Shown piece after piece: positions 6,462 through 8,930 of a stretch of DNA of 8,930 bases. The position numbers were made by a program, and so were the translations under genes. Below the pieces are notes generated by a model. That model was not told the DNA's origin, searched no databases, and saw only the letters and a program-made list of their open reading frames with translations. Positions within the stretch are counted from its first letter, which is position 1. Every line of letters begins with the position of its first letter. Where the stretch lies: the NCBI GenBank assembly GCA_001751085.1, contig MAXP01000309.1, forward strand, positions 1 to 8,930, written 5' to 3'. The DNA is from Desulfobacterales bacterium C00003060. GTDB taxonomy: Bacteria; Desulfobacterota; Desulfobacteria; Desulfobacterales; C00003060.

Positions 6462-7256
6462 ATGATTATCATTGGAGAAAAAATCAATGCCAGCCTCGCT
6501 GGCATCAAGCCCATCATCCAGGAACGGGATAGCGCGAGACTCTTAGAACTGGCAAGAGCCCAGGCTGCTGCAGGGGCTGGGTTCATCGACGTGAACGTGG
6601 GCACTGGCGTGGGATCCCAGGAAGACGAAATTGTCTCCATGCAATGGGCCATTGAGACGATCCAAGAGGAAGTCGAGACCCCACTTTGCATTGACAGTGC
6701 GGACTCCACAGTGCTGGAGGCAGGACTCAAGGCGCGAAACGGAAGACCAAGTTTGATCAACTCGACCAAGGCGGAGGAAAAAAATCTTGAACAGGTATTG
6801 CCCCTGGCCCGAGAGTACAACGCCCCCATTGTCGGTCTGGCAATGGATAAGGCCGGCATTCCCAAGACCGTTGAGGATCGTCTTCGTGCCTGCGACTATA
6901 TCGTGACCGCTTGCGAGAAGCACGGGGTGCCCCTTGAAAATGTATACTTTGACCCCCTGGTTTTACCCATTAGCACGGACATCAAACAGGGACTGGTGAC
7001 GCTCAATACGATTGTGGAGATCAAGCACCAATTCCCCGCGGCCAAGACCGTCATGGGCCTTTCCAATGTATCATACGGTCTTCCTGGGCGACCCAGGCTC
7101 AATGCAGCCTTCTTACACATGGCCATTTTTGCCGGCCTGGATACAGCGATCCTGGACCCATTGGATGAGCCGTTGATGGGCGCAGTCAGGATCGCGGAAG
7201 TCCTGATAGGCAAAGATCGGCATTGCCGGCGGTACACCAGGGCGTTTCGAAATTGA
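6462..7256 (+). CDS. Methyltetrahydrofolate:corrinoid methyltransferase (AcsE/MtgA type, pterin-binding)
   Basis: This 264-residue TIM-barrel enzyme of the pterin-binding family moves a methyl group between a corrinoid protein and tetrahydrofolate in the cytoplasm. Conserved positions are visible in order: GEKIN (5-9), FIDVNVG with D43 and N45, LCIDSAD with D78, LINSTKAEE with N100, VYFDPLVLPIST with D164, and GLSNVSYGLPGR with N202. These correspond to pterin-contacting and catalytic acid/amide positions known in AcsE and MetH. Length matches the single-domain family (about 260-270). ATG 6462 has GAGGA 7 nt upstream, and the gene lies 37 nt after the MttB-like gene, so co-transcription is likely. 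In MtgABC systems this partner passes betaine-derived methyl groups to tetrahydrofolate, which is the likely role here. Its stop codon falls in the first heptad of the repeat spacer. Confidence 0.92.
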   Translation: MIIIGEKINASLAGIKPIIQERDSARLLELARAQAAAGAGFIDVNVGTGVGSQEDEIVSMQWAIETIQEEVETPLCIDSADSTVLEAGLKARNGRPSLINSTKAEEKNLEQVLPLAREYNAPIVGLAMDKAGIPKTVEDRLRACDYIVTACEKHGVPLENVYFDPLVLPISTDIKQGLVTLNTIVEIKHQFPAAKTVMGLSNVSYGLPGRPRLNAAFLHMAIFAGLDTAILDPLDEPLMGAVRIAEVLIGKDRHCRRYTRAFRN

Positions 7257-7293
7257 CAATTGACTAACGACGATTGACTAATGACCAATGACC
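7252..7293. repeat. Heptanucleotide tandem repeat, six units (left run)
   Basis: Six consecutive 7-mers (attgaca, attgact, aacgacg, attgact, aatgacc, aatgacc) share the pattern A(A/T)TGAC(C/T). The run begins inside the last sense codon and stop of the methyltransferase gene and ends at the GC-rich insert at 7294. Degenerate heptamer runs of this kind are known as intergenic repeats in some bacteria (the cyanobacterial STRR repeats are the named example); whether this is related is not known. Confidence 0.75.
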
Positions 7294-7343
7294 CCAGTGA
7301 AATACGCTGCGCTGTCCCTGCCGGGAATTTCACGGGACAGGCC
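7294..7343. repeat. 50-nt GC-rich insert with two interlocked inverted repeats
   Basis: GTGAAAT (7297-7303) is complementary to ATTTCAC (7327-7333), and CTGTCCC (7312-7318) to GGGACAG (7334-7340). The arms come in the order a, b, a', b', with a' and b' directly adjacent, so the two stems interlock. A third small hairpin TCCC/GGGA (7315-7326, loop TGCC) competes with stem b but is compatible with stem a. The insert separates the two heptad runs and shifts their register by one base. It may be a small repetitive element; no transposase is present. Confidence 0.65.
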
Positions 7344-7390
7344 AATGACTAATAACCAATGACTAATAACTAATAACTAATAACCAATCA
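7342..7390. repeat. Heptanucleotide tandem repeat, seven units (right run)
   Basis: Seven exact-length units follow one another: ccaatga, ctaataa, ccaatga, ctaataa, ctaataa, ctaataa, ccaatca. The consensus C(C/T)AAT(A/G)A is the same repeat as the left run in another register. It ends at the ribosome-binding region of the second MttB-like gene and places stop codons in every forward frame. Confidence 0.8.
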
Positions 7391-7404
7391 GGAGCGAGGA
7401 TTCA

Positions 7405-8930
7405 GTGAAAGAACCTTATAGGAAAGGCATCGTTGTAAAGCCTTACGAACGGCTGAATTTGGAGCAAATCAAGTGGCTCGACGAGGCCTCTCTAAAAATT
7501 TTGGAGGACCCGGGCATATGGTGCTACAACGAGAGGGCTGCAAACCTGTTTAAGGCCTTTGGAGCCAAGGTTTGGGAAGAACAAGGACCAAGCTCGTCTT
7601 GCTGGCGAGCAAGTTTTCCACATGGACTGGTCAGGGAAGCTGTGTCTAAAGCTCCATCGCGCTTTGTTTTGGGGGCACGCAAACCGGAAAACCGCTTGCT
7701 CCTGGATGCAGAGGTGCCCCGTGTTTACTTTGGGTCTGGTTCCGAAGCCAATGTGTGGATCGATGTTCAGATGGAACAATTCGTGAGTGCCACCGACCCA
7801 CAGGTGAAGATCAGGGTTCCCCGATTCAGGGAGCTCCGGGGCACTTCGACTTTGCTGTGTCGCGCTGCCAATCTTTGCGAACGGTTGGAGCACCTGGACT
7901 TTTTCATCCGGCCTTTGAACATTCAAGACCCGGGCGTCACCTCAGATAACCATGATGTAAACAAGTTTTTCGCAAGTCTGAACAACATAACCAAGCACGT
8001 CCAGGCAGGGCTGACCAAGTTGAAAAGGCTCCAAGACGTCATTCGTATGGCGGAGATCATTGCGGGCGGCAGTGAAGCACTAAGAAGCAATCCAGTGATC
8101 TCGTTTATCGCTTGCGTGTTTAAAAGCCCGCTGCAAATCGTGGATGAAACCGCCGAAAAGGTCTTCGCCATCGTGGAGAGCGGTCTTCCTTTGGTCATTT
8201 CCTCCTCCCCGCAGGGAGGGTCTTCGGCTCCTATACAGGAAGCGGGGATGGTGGCCCAGATCAACGCTGAGATCCTGGCGGGCATTACCCTGACCCAGTT
8301 TATCAAAGAGGGAGCGCCGGTGCTTTACGGGAGCGTTCCCGTACGGGCCAGACTGGATGACCTCCATGATGTGTACGGGTGTCCAGAGTTCAACCAGTAT
8401 AACATTGACTGCGTTCAACTGGCCCGCTTTTATAAAATACCCTGCTATTCAACAGCAGGGGTCGGAGACGCCAAGGTTCCGGGCATGCAGGCCACGTTTG
8501 AGAAACTCTTTACTCATCTCTACATGGCCATGGCTGGTGCGCAGTACACCCATTACGCCTTCGGTCTTCTGGACAGGACCAACAGCTTCTGTCCAGTCCA
8601 GGCTGTACTCGACAACGAGCAGATCGGCAAAATTAAACACTGTTTGCGAGACCCTAAGGTCGACCCCTCAATAGCGGTGGATATGGTCAAGATGGTAAAG
8701 AAGGTGATGGCGTCCCCTCACAGACTCTTTGCACGCCATGCCCGAAAGGCCATGCATGCCGGAGACGTCTCAAGCCCCTACAAGTTCGAGACCAAGGGGT
8801 TGGAAGACAAAGTCATACAAAATGCCCTGGACTATATGAGCGAACTGGAGGAGGCGCCTGCGCCGCATCTGGATCAAACCACGGTGGACCGCATCTTCAA
8901 TGAAATCCCGGGCCTTCTGCCAGGACTTAG
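7405..8930 (+). CDS. Second MttB-superfamily corrinoid methyltransferase, divergent, 3' end beyond the window
   Basis: Reading from GTG 7405, the frame stays open for 508 codons to the window end. An in-frame TAA at 7381-7383 and GAGGA at 7396-7400 fix the start. The protein is an MttB-superfamily member: LEDPGIWCYNE (33-43), APVLYGS (about 305-311), STAGVGDAK (349-357) and the near-terminal FNEIPGLLP identify it, so only a few C-terminal residues should be missing. There is no in-frame UAG, so no pyrrolysine. Relative to the first MttB-like protein it is longer and differs at the conserved segment (GDAKVPGMQATFEK instead of SDSKVNDAQAGYES), which suggests a different substrate or carrier. 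The last three bases of the window are TAG but one base out of frame, so they are not its stop. It follows the repeat spacer and is probably part of the same operon. Confidence 0.88.
   Translation, partial: MKEPYRKGIVVKPYERLNLEQIKWLDEASLKILEDPGIWCYNERAANLFKAFGAKVWEEQGPSSSCWRASFPHGLVREAVSKAPSRFVLGARKPENRLLLDAEVPRVYFGSGSEANVWIDVQMEQFVSATDPQVKIRVPRFRELRGTSTLLCRAANLCERLEHLDFFIRPLNIQDPGVTSDNHDVNKFFASLNNITKHVQAGLTKLKRLQDVIRMAEIIAGGSEALRSNPVISFIACVFKSPLQIVDETAEKVFAIVESGLPLVISSSPQGGSSAPIQEAGMVAQINAEILAGITLTQFIKEGAPVLYGSVPVRARLDDLHDVYGCPEFNQYNIDCVQLARFYKIPCYSTAGVGDAKVPGMQATFEKLFTHLYMAMAGAQYTHYAFGLLDRTNSFCPVQAVLDNEQIGKIKHCLRDPKVDPSIAVDMVKMVKKVMASPHRLFARHARKAMHAGDVSSPYKFETKGLEDKVIQNALDYMSELEEAPAPHLDQTTVDRIFNEIPGLLPGL

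Noticed and set aside
7252..7390. CRISPR array
   Set aside because: The units are 7-nt tandem repeats without unique spacers, and no cas genes are present.
7492..7926. Minus-strand and plus-strand open frames over the second MttB-like gene
   Set aside because: The continuous GTG-initiated frame at 7405 encodes a recognisable MttB-type protein across this region, so the others are chance frames.
4961..8930. Pyrrolysine (in-frame amber) in the MttB-like genes
   Set aside because: The first gene is open for 487 codons and ends at TAA; the second was translated codon by codon from 7405 to 8930 without any stop. Neither needs UAG readthrough.
8928..8930. TAG at the very end of the window as stop of the second MttB-like gene
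   Set aside because: It is out of frame: 1526 bases from the GTG leave the last codon incomplete (AG). The gene continues past the window.

Overview
The window carries two divergent gene blocks that together look like a module for taking up and demethylating quaternary amines (betaine-type compounds) in an anaerobe with corrinoid and tetrahydrofolate C1 metabolism. The protein types and the near-balanced base composition suggest a Desulfobacterota-like sulfate reducer or a similar anaerobe. That assignment is an inference; there is no rRNA or marker gene here.

Left block, minus strand (3629 down to 100): a four-gene OpuC/OsmF-type ABC importer in the order permease, ATPase with C-terminal CBS domains, second permease, periplasmic binding protein. 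The genes are tightly packed, with gaps of 7 and 29 nt and one 4-nt ATGA overlap. The binding-protein gene ends inside a strong hairpin (90-110) that looks like either a weak terminator or the subterminal hairpin of an IS200/IS605-type element. Nothing recognisable as a gene lies in 1-99.

Middle (3630-4228): a 599-nt non-coding divergent region. It has a weakly supported minus-strand promoter for the importer, and a very good plus-strand sigma70-type promoter (TTGACA, 17 nt, TATACA). About 280 nt downstream of the latter's expected start, and only 33 nt before the next start codon, sits a textbook intrinsic terminator. This arrangement suggests either an attenuated leader or a separate small RNA.

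Right block, plus strand (4229 to the window end): (1) a stand-alone MetH-type reductive-activation-domain protein with a C-terminal cysteine cluster and an odd DHHA1-like N-terminus; (2) a full-length MttB-superfamily corrinoid methyltransferase without pyrrolysine; (3) a methyltetrahydrofolate:corrinoid methyltransferase of the AcsE/MtgA type; (4) a 149-nt repeat-filled spacer; (5) a second, divergent MttB-superfamily protein starting at GTG 7405 and still open at the window end. The inferred logic is that imported betaine is demethylated by an MttB-like enzyme onto a corrinoid protein, the MtgA-like enzyme moves the methyl group to tetrahydrofolate, and the activation protein rescues oxidised cobalamin. 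The corrinoid carrier itself is not in the window and may lie just downstream.

The most unusual non-coding structure is the 7252-7390 spacer: two runs of heptanucleotide repeats flank a 50-nt insert holding two interlocked inverted repeats in a pseudoknot-like order.
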